Shown here piece by piece: positions 43,822-52,167 of a stretch of 64,000 nt of DNA. Origin of the DNA: Streptomyces caeruleatus (GTDB taxonomy: Bacteria; Actinomycetota; Actinomycetes; Streptomycetales; Streptomycetaceae); contig NZ_KQ948942.1 in the NCBI RefSeq assembly GCF_001514235.1, positions 62,001-126,000 on the forward strand, written 5' to 3'. Every line of letters begins with the position of its first letter. Positions within the stretch are counted from its first letter, which is position 1. Under the pieces are notes generated by a model. That model saw nothing but the letters and a program-made list of their open reading frames with translations. It made no database searches and was not told the DNA's origin. Both the position numbers and the translations under genes were made by a program.

Positions 43822-44820
43822 ATGATCAACCGCGAATGGCACCTCCTGTCCCGCCCCGTCGGCTGGCCCAAGGCCGATGACTTCGCCCTGGTGGAGGCCG
43901 AGCTGCCGACCCCCGCCGAGGGTCAGGTGCTCGTACGCAACAAGTACCTCTCCGTCGACCCGTACATGCGCGGCCGCATGTCGGAGGCCAAGTCCTACGT
44001 CGCCCCGTTCGAGCTCGGCAAGGTCATGCAGGGCGGCGCCGTCGGCGAGGTCGTCGAGTCCAACGCCGAGGGCATCGCCGTGGGCGACCACGTCCTGCAC
44101 TTCCTCGGCTGGCGCGAGTACGCCGCCGTGGACGCGAAGAGCGCCGTCAAGGTCGACCCGGACGCCGCGCCGCTCTCCACCTACCTCGGCGTTCTCGGCA
44201 TGACCGGCCTCACCGCGTACGCGGGCCTGCTGCGGGTCGGCGCCTTCAAGGAGGGTGACGCGGTCTTCGTCTCCGGTGCCGCGGGCGCCGTCGGCAGCCA
44301 GGTCGGCCAGATCGCCAGGCTCAAGGGCGCCTCCCGGGTCATCGGCTCGGCCGGCTCGGACGAAAAGGTCAAGCTCCTCGTCGAGGAGTACGGCTTCGAC
44401 GCCGCCTTCAACTACAAGAACGGCCCGGTCTGGGAGCAGCTGAAGGAGGCCGCCCCGGACGGCATCGACGTCTACTTCGACAACGTCGGCGGCGAGCACC
44501 TGGAGGCCGCCATCGGCGCGCTCAACCTCCGCGGCCGCGCCGTGATCTGCGGCATGATCTCCCAGTACAACTCGACCGAGCCGGCCCCCGGCCCGCGCAA
44601 CATGGTCAAGATCCTCCAGAACCGGCTCCGCGTCGAGGGCGTCCTGGTCGGCGACCACTACGACCTCCAGTCGCAGTTCGTCTCCGAGGTCGGCCCCTGG
44701 GTGGCCGCCGGCGAGCTGAAGTACCGCGAGACGGTCGTCGAGGGCATCGAGAACAACCTGGAGGCGTTCCTCGGGGTCCTGCGCGGCGACAACACCGGAA
44801 AGATGATCGTCAAGCTCTGA
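43822..44820 (+). CDS. NADP-dependent zinc-less reductase (MDR, CurA/LTB4 dehydrogenase type)
   Basis: A 332-residue medium-chain reductase without zinc ligands. VDPYMRGRM near residue 48, VSGAAGAVGSQVGQIARLKG as the nucleotide-binding glycine motif, and YFDNVGGEHLEAAI are the hallmarks of the CurA/leukotriene B4 dehydrogenase branch, which reduces alpha,beta-unsaturated ketones and aldehydes. Divergent from the MarR gene and probably under its control, suggesting a response to electrophiles. Confidence 0.9.
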   Translation: MINREWHLLSRPVGWPKADDFALVEAELPTPAEGQVLVRNKYLSVDPYMRGRMSEAKSYVAPFELGKVMQGGAVGEVVESNAEGIAVGDHVLHFLGWREYAAVDAKSAVKVDPDAAPLSTYLGVLGMTGLTAYAGLLRVGAFKEGDAVFVSGAAGAVGSQVGQIARLKGASRVIGSAGSDEKVKLLVEEYGFDAAFNYKNGPVWEQLKEAAPDGIDVYFDNVGGEHLEAAIGALNLRGRAVICGMISQYNSTEPAPGPRNMVKILQNRLRVEGVLVGDHYDLQSQFVSEVGPWVAAGELKYRETVVEGIENNLEAFLGVLRGDNTGKMIVKL

Positions 44821-44934
44821 GCCGTCCGATGGGCTCGCCTCTTCTGCTGATTTCCGGCATGCGATAACTTCTTTCCGAAACCGCCGTCGATCGTGGGCGC
44901 GAGTCACGGCGGACCGAGAAGGAGAAGACACCGC

Positions 44935-45354
44935 ATGTCCATCCAGCAGTCCGACGTCCTGTACACGGCCGTCGCCACCGCCGAGAACGGCCGCGACGGC
45001 CGGGTCGCCACCGACGACGGCAAGCTCGACGTCGTCGTCAACCCGCCCAAGGAGATGGGCGGCAGCGGCGCCGGCACCAACCCGGAGCAGCTCTTCGCGG
45101 CCGGCTACAGCGCCTGCTTCCAGGGCGCCCTCGGCGTCGTCGCCCGCCAGGAGCAGGCCGACATCTCCGGCTCGACCGTCACCGCGAAGGTCGGCATAGG
45201 CAAGAACGAGGACGGCTTCGGCATCATCGTCGAGATCTCCGCCGACATCCCGAACGTCGACACCGAGACCGCCAAGTCCCTCATTGAGCAGGCCCACCAG
45301 GTCTGCCCGTACTCGAAGGCGACCCGCGGCAACATCACCGTGACGCTCACCTGA
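44935..45354 (+). CDS. ohr: Organic hydroperoxide resistance protein
   Basis: A 139-residue OsmC/Ohr-family peroxidase. ATG 44935 has GAAGGAGAAG upstream; the frame back to 44893 is unsupported. The two redox cysteines are C61 (GYSACFQGAL) and C124 (HQVCPYSKAT), with the Arg and Glu partners of the family elsewhere. It reduces organic hydroperoxides with lipoyl or thiol electron donors. It follows the reductase by 114 bp and may share its stress context. Confidence 0.93.
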   Translation: MSIQQSDVLYTAVATAENGRDGRVATDDGKLDVVVNPPKEMGGSGAGTNPEQLFAAGYSACFQGALGVVARQEQADISGSTVTAKVGIGKNEDGFGIIVEISADIPNVDTETAKSLIEQAHQVCPYSKATRGNITVTLT

Positions 45355-45372
45355 CACGGTCGTTGCCACGGG

Positions 45373-45405
45373 GAGGCCGCACCCCTGGACGTGGGGTGCG
45401 GCCTC
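45373..45405. terminator. Terminator after ohr
   Basis: Perfect 13-bp arms, 45373-45385 and 45393-45405, with a seven-base loop, lie 18 bp after the ohr stop. The right arm is at the same time the first bases of the tandem repeat array. Confidence 0.75.
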
Positions 45406-45870
45406 ATCGGCGGCGGCCGCAACCCCCTAGGGGCGCGGGGCTGTATCGATTTGCGGCTCCGCCGCGTGGGCGCGACCAGTCCCCGCGGGTCCGCGCCCCC
45501 TGGACGCGGGGTGCGGCCTCATCGGCGGCGGGCGCAACCCCCCAGGGGCGCGGGGAACTGCGCGACCAGCCCCCACAGAGCCGCACCCGCGACACGACCG
45601 GCTCCCACGGGTCCCCCTTTGGACGCGGGGTGCGGCCTCATCGGCGGCGGGCGCAACCCCCCAGGGGCGCGGGGAACTGCGCGACCAGCCCCCACAGAGC
45701 CGCACCCGCGACACGACCGGCTCCCACGGGTCCCCCCTTGGACGCGGGGTGCGGCCTCATCGGCGGCGGGCGCAACCCCCTAGGGGCGCGGGACTGCATC
45801 GATTTGCGGCTCCGCCGCGTGGGCGCGACCAGCCCCCACAGAGCCGCACCCGCGACACGACCGAACCCCC
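45388..45870. repeat. Four-unit tandem array of about 115-119 bp intergenic repeats
   Basis: Units begin at 45388, 45503, 45622 and 45741, each with GAC(G)CGGGGTGCGGCCTCATCG. Units 2 and 3 are nearly identical across 119 bp. Units 1 and 4 carry a different middle (ATCGATTTGCGGCTCCGCCG) that also occurs at 57348-57400. The array fills the gap between convergent ohr and the serine hydrolase; the 541-bp gap has no other gene. Open frames through it are only repeat-encoded. Confidence 0.9.
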
Positions 45871-45895
45871 CCCGAGCTCCTAGGCGCAGTCGGCG

Positions 45896-47044
45896 TCACG
45901 CGAGTGCCGCGCCATGGACCACCCTCACAAACCGCCCGTTCTCCGGGGCGGCCCCACCAGGAAACGCACACCGGCGCCGGGTATACCCATAAGCCAGCCC
46001 AGCGCGGGGATCCGCAAACGCCTGCGACCCCCCAGCCCCACTGTGCCCGAAGGCCCCGGCCCCCAGGAACGGATACCACGTGTCCGCCGTCGCCTGAAAA
46101 CCCAGCCCGTACGACTTGTGCGCCCGCGCCACCAGGTCGTACCCGGTCGAATGGATCTGCCCCACCTCCGCCACCGTGTCCGGCTTCAGCAGCGGCGGCC
46201 GCTCGTCCAACTCACTGATCGCCGCCGCGTACATCCCGGCGAGCCCGCGCGCGGACGCGACCCCGCCCGCCGACGCCGGCCCGCTCGCGCGCACCGCACG
46301 GGAGTTGGCGTAGTCCACCAGCTCACCCGGCTCCGGCACATGCGTGTTGAACGCGATCGACGACAGGGTGTGCGGCCCCTGCGGCACCGAGTCCAGCACC
46401 GCCTGCTGCTCCGGCGTCGGCGCCATCGGCTGCACGGAGCGGAAGCGCGGCTCCAGCTCCTCGGGCAGCCCGAGGTGGAAGTCCAGGCCGTAAGGCGCCC
46501 GCACCCGCTCCTCGTACACCTCCTGAAGCGTCCGGCCGGTAGCCCGCCGTACGACCTCACCCGTCAGCGCGCCGATGACGAGCGCGTGATAACCGAAGGC
46601 CGTGCCGGGGCGCCAGAACGGCCGCTGGTCGGCGAGGCGTTCGGCGATGGCGCGGTCGTCGGCCAGCTCGTCCCGGGTGAACCCGGCGTCGAGCCCGACC
46701 AGCCCGGCCCGGTGGGAGAGCAGCTCGCGCAGGGTCACCGCGGCCTTGCCCTCGGCACCGAACTCCGGCCAGTAGTACGTCACCTTGCGGTCCGGTTCCA
46801 GCGTGCCGTCCTGGATCAGGAGCGCGACCACGAGATGGGCGGCGCCCTTGGTGGAGGAGAACACGCCGTACAGCGAGTCGGCCTCGCAGCCGTCACCGGC
46901 CCACAGGTCGACGACCTTCCGGCCGTGCACGTACGCGCACAACTGGCCTTCGTAGTCGGGCCGTTCACCCGCCACGAACGTGGCGAACTCCTCGCGCACC
47001 GCCTCGAAGCCGTCCGCCACGGTGCCGTGGATCCCTTGCGTCAT
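45896..47044 (-). CDS. Serine hydrolase, class C beta-lactamase/esterase family
   Basis: A 382-residue cytoplasmic protein (no signal peptide). The S-x-x-K nucleophile motif is S63-S-T-K66 (GVFSSTKGAAH). The second motif is Y152-H-A, where classical enzymes have Y-x-N, as in EstB-type esterases. A C-terminal FGHSGAGGSQAFADP segment supplies the H/K-T-G-like strand. Esterase or peptidase activity is more likely than antibiotic hydrolysis. Confidence 0.9.
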   Translation of the reverse strand: MTQGIHGTVADGFEAVREEFATFVAGERPDYEGQLCAYVHGRKVVDLWAGDGCEADSLYGVFSSTKGAAHLVVALLIQDGTLEPDRKVTYYWPEFGAEGKAAVTLRELLSHRAGLVGLDAGFTRDELADDRAIAERLADQRPFWRPGTAFGYHALVIGALTGEVVRRATGRTLQEVYEERVRAPYGLDFHLGLPEELEPRFRSVQPMAPTPEQQAVLDSVPQGPHTLSSIAFNTHVPEPGELVDYANSRAVRASGPASAGGVASARGLAGMYAAAISELDERPPLLKPDTVAEVGQIHSTGYDLVARAHKSYGLGFQATADTWYPFLGAGAFGHSGAGGSQAFADPRAGLAYGYTRRRCAFPGGAAPENGRFVRVVHGAALA

Positions 47045-47053
47045 CCGCTCTCC

Positions 47054-49615
47054 TCATCTGGTGCCACTGGCCTGCGCCATGCTGAACAACGCCCGTCCGA
47101 CCTGGGCGAATTCCCCCTTCGGATGATCCCGGAAGAGGGGCTCGGTGCCGAACAGGACGGCGCCCGGCCCGCTGACCACCGACGCCCGCCCCGCCGCGTC
47201 CGACGGCCCGCCGGAACCGTCCTGCGACGGCCGCCAGTGCCCGGAGACGAGCGGGTTCCCGGTGCCGTACGCCTGCTCGACCTCCACCTCCGGACCCAGG
47301 TCGGTGAACCACACGGGTGCGTACACGAACCCGTGGTCCGGAGCGCCGGACATCAGAAGGCTGCCCGAGTTCCGCACCCGAACCACACCGTTGGCCTCCC
47401 CGTTCCCCTCGACCGGCTTCACCGGCAGCAGTCCGGCCGCGGTGTTCAGCTCGGCGCCGGTGACGCCCCGGCCGACGAGGCCGTGTCCGGCGAGGAAGGC
47501 GTCGAGGTCGGTGCGGGCTTCGGCGCCCAGGTCGCCGTAGTCCAAGCCCACCGACACGAACAGCACGTCCACCGACGACCAGTCGAACCCTTCGTTCAGC
47601 ACGTCCGTCGAAACCGGCGTGACCTCGAAGTTCATCTCCCGCAGCGCGAACAGCTCACCCGCGGTGACGGCGGCGGCGACCCGGGTGCGGTGCAGCGGTG
47701 CCGTACCGGTGAGCTTCGTCGCGTGGAAGGCGACGTCGTACCGGCGGGCGGCCTCCCCGGCCTGTCGCCGTGCCGAGCCCGGCACGATCGCGCTGCCGTC
47801 GGCGGCCCGGCGCGCCCGCACGCCGTCGCGGAGCAGGGAGTTGAGCGCGGCGACCTCGTTCGGGTCGTCGAGCCGCAGCCGCAGGTCGCCGCGCGGGGCG
47901 ACGTACGCGACCGAGGCCGCCGCACGGACCGGGCGCAGGACACCGCCGTACGGCATCCGCGGCAGGGTCCGCACCGTCGCGCCCCACAGCCGGCCGAGGC
48001 TCCAGCCGGAGATGTCGTACATCGCCGACACCTTGTCGCTGATGTCCCGCCCGTCCGCCAGGAGCACGTTCGCGAGCCCCCGCTTGGGCTGGTGCATGTC
48101 GACGACGTACGAGCCCTTGGCGTACGTCCGGCCGCCGAGCCGGAAGGAGTGGGTGGCGCGGCTGACGCGCACGTCGTTGGCGAGGAGGTGGTCGACGAGG
48201 CGGGCGGCGGCCGTCGTGCCCGGCGCCGGGATGACGTACGCCCGGGGGAAGGTGGTCGTGTAGACGTCCTCGGGGCCGATGCCGGGGACGCCCGGGACGG
48301 TCGCCGGCGACACCGGGACCTGCGCGGCGCCCGCGGCGCCCCGACGGAAGACCTCGATCTGGTCGGCCACCAGCGAGGCGCGCCTCGTCCGGACGAAGTC
48401 GAGGGTGGCGCGCAGGGCGGCCCCGGCGACGTCGACGTTGATCGCGGACCTGCGGCGCAGCTCGGTGACCGGCAGGGTGTCGTAGAGGGAGCCGTTCACC
48501 TCCATCGGGATCTCCACGGTGTGCGCGGCGACCGTGCCGTGGAAGGCCGCGTACTGCGGGGTGAAGATCGGCGGCCAGTCGTCCCAGCCCTCGTCCAGGT
48601 CGCGGAACGGGATCTGCGCGGGCTCGACGCCGTCCTTCCGCGGCGTGTACCCCAGCCCGTTGACGGCGGCCTCCATGCCGAGGGCGTTGGCGTAGGAGTT
48701 CTTCAAAAACAGGTCGTACTCGTAGTTCTCGCCGTGCGGGGGAGTGGTGGGCTCGATGAGGGTGCCGTTGACGTAGCCGTGCAGGTCGAGCATGACGGTG
48801 GGCTGCTTGCCCACCATGATCTGCCGCATCGCCCGCACCTCGGGCTGCGAGGCGGTGACGAAGTCCCGGTTCATGTCGAACCCGTTCGCGTTCGCGCGGG
48901 TTCCGGCGATACGGCCGTCCGGGTTGGCGGTGATGTTGAAGTACAGGCGGCTGTGCGCGAGCAGGTCGCGCGTCCTGGCGTCCTGGGCGGTGGCCAGCCG
49001 CTGGATGAGCTTGAGAGAGGCGTCGGTGCCCTCCCACTCGTCGCCGTGGATGTTGTTGTTGACGAACACCGGAGCCTTGTAACTGCGCTTGATTCCGGGC
49101 GACTTGGCGGCCAGAGCGGGCGTCTTCTCGATGAGCTCGCGCATCCGCGCCTGCGAGCGGGCCTGACGGGCCGTCTCGGGAGCGGTGACGGTGACGAGAT
49201 AGAGCCGGTGCCCGCCCGCCGACCGACCCGCGACCTCGACGCTCACCCGGTCGCCGAGAGCCTGGAGGGCGTTCAACTTCGGCGCGAGGCCGTGATACGG
49301 GGTGAGCCCCAGCTTGATCGACTTGTCGCCCGGGTTCACGGGATCGGCGCGCAGGACCTGCTGCCGGGGATAGCCGCGCCCGTCGTCACCGAGGACGGCC
49401 TCCGCGGCGGCCCCGGCCCCGGCACCGCTGAGGGCCCGCTGGGCCGCGCCCAGGGGCGCCCGGGCCACCTGCTGGTCGAGCGCCGCTTCCCGGTGGACCG
49501 GGGGCCGGGGTTCCGCCGCGCCGGCGTCCGGGCCGAGGAGCAGGGAGCCCGCCGTGGTGACGGCGAGGGCGATGAGTGGAACGGGTCTCGCAGGAACGCC
49601 TCTCGTGTTGCGCAC
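47054..49615 (-). CDS. Secreted M14-family zinc carboxypeptidase
   Basis: An 853-residue precursor; GTG 49615 has GGAGGAGG five bases upstream. A signal peptide covers residues 1-34 (cleavage near AGAAEP). The M14 core has zinc ligands H190 and E193 (NNNIHGDEWEG) and H279 (DLHGY), substrate residues R250 (DMNRDF) and the general base E368 (HTVEIP). The C-terminal 450 residues form additional domains, including a glutamine-amidotransferase-like region (VSVGLDYGDLG). It is close to other large actinobacterial M14 proteins and probably degrades peptides outside the cell. Only 9 bp separate it from the serine hydrolase. Confidence 0.9.
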   Translation of the reverse strand: MRNTRGVPARPVPLIALAVTTAGSLLLGPDAGAAEPRPPVHREAALDQQVARAPLGAAQRALSGAGAGAAAEAVLGDDGRGYPRQQVLRADPVNPGDKSIKLGLTPYHGLAPKLNALQALGDRVSVEVAGRSAGGHRLYLVTVTAPETARQARSQARMRELIEKTPALAAKSPGIKRSYKAPVFVNNNIHGDEWEGTDASLKLIQRLATAQDARTRDLLAHSRLYFNITANPDGRIAGTRANANGFDMNRDFVTASQPEVRAMRQIMVGKQPTVMLDLHGYVNGTLIEPTTPPHGENYEYDLFLKNSYANALGMEAAVNGLGYTPRKDGVEPAQIPFRDLDEGWDDWPPIFTPQYAAFHGTVAAHTVEIPMEVNGSLYDTLPVTELRRRSAINVDVAGAALRATLDFVRTRRASLVADQIEVFRRGAAGAAQVPVSPATVPGVPGIGPEDVYTTTFPRAYVIPAPGTTAAARLVDHLLANDVRVSRATHSFRLGGRTYAKGSYVVDMHQPKRGLANVLLADGRDISDKVSAMYDISGWSLGRLWGATVRTLPRMPYGGVLRPVRAAASVAYVAPRGDLRLRLDDPNEVAALNSLLRDGVRARRAADGSAIVPGSARRQAGEAARRYDVAFHATKLTGTAPLHRTRVAAAVTAGELFALREMNFEVTPVSTDVLNEGFDWSSVDVLFVSVGLDYGDLGAEARTDLDAFLAGHGLVGRGVTGAELNTAAGLLPVKPVEGNGEANGVVRVRNSGSLLMSGAPDHGFVYAPVWFTDLGPEVEVEQAYGTGNPLVSGHWRPSQDGSGGPSDAAGRASVVSGPGAVLFGTEPLFRDHPKGEFAQVGRALFSMAQASGTR

Positions 49616-49802
49616 GCGTACCTCCTCCGGGAACTTCCTGAGATCGGTACGGCGAGGTGTACCTGTTCGACTCAACCGCAACAAGAGGGAGTTGGTGTCA
49701 CGGATGCCCCGGATGGCGCATCTCCCCGCCCCGGGGCCGTGGTGACCGGGCGTCGAAGCGACCGTGACTGACGCGTGACACGGCCCGACTAGAGTTCGGT
49801 CC

Positions 49803-50618
49803 ATGCGCGATCTTGGGACCGGGTTCAGATATCTCCTCAAGGGCCAGCGATGGGTGGCCCGGCACGGCAAGCAGTACGGCTTCGGGCTGATCCCGGGCCT
49901 GATCACCCTGCTGCTCTACGCGGCCGCCCTGGTCGCGCTCGCGCTCTGGGGCGAGGACTTCGTCTCCTGGTCGACCCCGTTCGCCGACGACTGGTCGAGC
50001 CCCTGGCAGGGCCTCTTCCGCGGCTTCCTCACCGCCGTCCTCTTCGCCCTGGGCCTGCTCCTCTCCGTGATCACCTTCACCGCGGTCACGCTCCTCGTCG
50101 GCCAGCCCTTCTACGAGAACCTCTCCGAGAAGGTCGACCGCGACGTCTCCCCCGACGGCACCGCTCCCGAGTCCGGCCTGCCGCTCTGGCGCGAGCTGTG
50201 GATCTCGGGCCGCGACAGCCTCCGCATCGTCCTGCGCGCCGCCCTCTGGGGCGTCCTGCTCTTCGCCCTCGGCTTCATCCCGGTCATCGGCCAGACGGCC
50301 GTCCCCGTGATCGGCGTCTTCGTCACCGGCTTCTTCCTCACCGAGGAACTCACCGCGGTCGCCCTCCAACGCCGCCGCGTCGAACTCCGCACCCGCCTCA
50401 CCCTCCTCCGCTCCCGCAAAACCCTCGTCTGGGGCTTCGGCACCCCCCTCGCCGCCGCCTTCCTGGTGCCGTTCGTCGCGGTCTTCCTGATGCCGGGGGC
50501 GGTCGCGGGGGCGACGCTGATGGCACGGGAGCTGATGGGGGAGGAGACCGAGGAGGACCGGGACAAGGGTTCACTTCCCGACGCCGGCCCCGGCACTTTC
50601 AGCCCGTCCGGCGTTTGA
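49803..50618 (+). CDS. EI24-domain membrane protein (CysZ-like)
   Basis: A 271-residue membrane protein. Four long hydrophobic segments and the family pattern GFRYLLKGQRWVARHGKQYG at the start, VGQPFYENLSEKVDRD and LGFIPVIGQTAVPVIG indicate the EI24/CysZ family (sulphate-uptake-related in proteobacteria, unknown here). The last residues, FSPSGV and the stop, are read from the dispersed 161-bp repeat beginning at 50600, so the natural C terminus has been replaced or extended by the repeat. Confidence 0.85.
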   Translation: MRDLGTGFRYLLKGQRWVARHGKQYGFGLIPGLITLLLYAAALVALALWGEDFVSWSTPFADDWSSPWQGLFRGFLTAVLFALGLLLSVITFTAVTLLVGQPFYENLSEKVDRDVSPDGTAPESGLPLWRELWISGRDSLRIVLRAALWGVLLFALGFIPVIGQTAVPVIGVFVTGFFLTEELTAVALQRRRVELRTRLTLLRSRKTLVWGFGTPLAAAFLVPFVAVFLMPGAVAGATLMARELMGEETEEDRDKGSLPDAGPGTFSPSGV

Positions 50619-50760
50619 GGACGAGGCGCACCTCCAGCCCGTCCGGCGTTTGAGGACGAGGCCCGAAGGGCCGATGGCGGGGTCTGGGGCGGCAGCCCCA
50701 GTGGGGTCGAAGGGGCGGAGCCCCTTCAAGGGAGGGGACGGGTAGGGGCGGCGGGGGCGA
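50600..50760. repeat. 161-bp dispersed repeat, copy A
   Basis: It matches 62691-62851 base for base apart from three substitutions and no indel. It contains two direct copies of a 28-bp CAGCCCGTCCGGCGTTTGAG-type element (starting 50600 and 50635) and GC-rich hairpins such as GGCCCGAAGGGCC. It lies between convergent genes and overlaps the EI24 gene's 3' end. Confidence 0.95.
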
Positions 50761-50775
50761 AAAACCGCCCGGCCC

Positions 50776-52026
50776 CTACGAGGCCCCCACCGCCACCCCC
50801 ACAACCGCCCGCACCTGCGCCACGATGTCCAGCCGATTCCGCACGAACTCCGGATCCGTCACAGCCCCCGTAGCCGGATCGGAGTTACCCGCCCCGAACT
50901 GAAGCACCGGCGTATGCACATGCCCACCCGGCAGGGTGTCGTGCAGCCCGAGCCGGTCCCGCAGCAGCGTCGCCCGGTAGGCGATTTCGTTGGACAGGTA
51001 GTCCCCACCGCCCCCGGCCCGCGCGGCGGACCCGGCCGACGGCCCGTCCGGCCGCACCACGACCTGCGTACCCCCCGCCGGAATCTCGGTGACACTCGTG
51101 TTGTCGTACACGGGGAACCGCCCGGTGTCCGCGGCCACAACCGCCCGATACGGCAGCGTCGTGGTCGTCCACTGCGGCTGCGAGGCCGGATCGGTCACAG
51201 GGATCGTCCCGGTCCGCCCCACGTTCTCGTTGTCCCCGAACCCACCCCGCCAGGCCCCGTTGGTCCGCTCGACATCGAACCGCCCGACCCGCCCCTGACT
51301 CACGGTCGTGAACAGATCGACCTGCCCCAGATACGGCCGCAACGTCCGCTCCACCGTCCCCGCGGCGAAGTCCGACCAGCGCACCGGAAACACGGCGGTC
51401 TCCACCCGCGCCGGCCCCCGCGCCGTCCGGATCACCGTCCCGTCGAGCGCGAGCGCGCTCGCCCCGGACGGATTGGAGATACGGATGTCATGGTCGAGGG
51501 TGAACGGGTCGAACCCGGTGACCAGGACGCGCCGGACGCCCTCGCCCCGCGGATAGCGGATGTCCATCTGCCCACGGGACCCCCGCTCCAACGCGTCCAG
51601 CAACGCGGCCCGCTGACCGTCACTCAGCCCGAACCCGGGCTCCCAGCTCCGCACCTCCCGCGTCATCGACAACCGCGCCCAGTACAGCGGCCGGTCGTCG
51701 TCCCGGCTCAGATCACCCCCGTCCGGCCCCCGCCCTTGCGCCCGCTCCACGGCCCTCCGCCACAGCGCCGACCCTTCGCGTACGACGAGACGCCGGGCCT
51801 CGGCGTAGGAGCGCGCGGCGGCGAGGTCGTCGGCGAACTGCTCGGCCGGGACGTCGAATCCGGAGCGGCGCAGGATCTCCTGCGGGGCCGCCTTGTCGAG
51901 GCGCTGTTCCTCGACGGTCGGCGCGACCGCCGTCCCGGCGGCGACAGCGGTCCCGGCCGTCGGAGCCGAGAGGCCGGCCAGCAGGGCGAGTCCGAGGACG
52001 CCGATCCGAACACGTATGGAATTCAA
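50776..52026 (-). CDS. Secreted pyroglutamyl-peptidase-like protein
   Basis: A roughly 416-residue precursor. The start is uncertain: a TTG at 52026 (GGAAGG eleven bases upstream) gives a normal signal peptide, RIGVLGLALLAGLSAPTAG with AVA cleavage; an ATG at 52122 would add 32 unlikely residues. VLVTGFDPFTLDHDIRISNP is the C15 pyrrolidone-carboxyl-peptidase-like N-terminal strand, and a D-Y-L-S-N-E-I-A-Y-R-A-T-L-L segment and VHTPVLQFG are family features. Catalytic Cys in the usual position appears replaced by Leu-Ser-Asn context, so activity is doubtful. It may remove N-terminal pyroglutamate or be a degenerate relative. Confidence 0.7.
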   Translation of the reverse strand: MNSIRVRIGVLGLALLAGLSAPTAGTAVAAGTAVAPTVEEQRLDKAAPQEILRRSGFDVPAEQFADDLAAARSYAEARRLVVREGSALWRRAVERAQGRGPDGGDLSRDDDRPLYWARLSMTREVRSWEPGFGLSDGQRAALLDALERGSRGQMDIRYPRGEGVRRVLVTGFDPFTLDHDIRISNPSGASALALDGTVIRTARGPARVETAVFPVRWSDFAAGTVERTLRPYLGQVDLFTTVSQGRVGRFDVERTNGAWRGGFGDNENVGRTGTIPVTDPASQPQWTTTTLPYRAVVAADTGRFPVYDNTSVTEIPAGGTQVVVRPDGPSAGSAARAGGGGDYLSNEIAYRATLLRDRLGLHDTLPGGHVHTPVLQFGAGNSDPATGAVTDPEFVRNRLDIVAQVRAVVGVAVGAS

Positions 52027-52167
52027 GGGAGTTACGGTCCTTCCGTCACGGTGGGGGGTGAGGCGGAGCGTGTGTCGTGCAGGACGCCGGAAGTATCCCG
52101 AGACGGGAGTAGACCACGCCATGGCGTGGGATTCAAAGGTCTACGGACTCAACGAGGAGGCACCACG

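Noticed and set aside
45388..45870. Possible CRISPR array
   Set aside because: Repeats are about 118 bp and contiguous with no unique spacers, and there are no cas genes.
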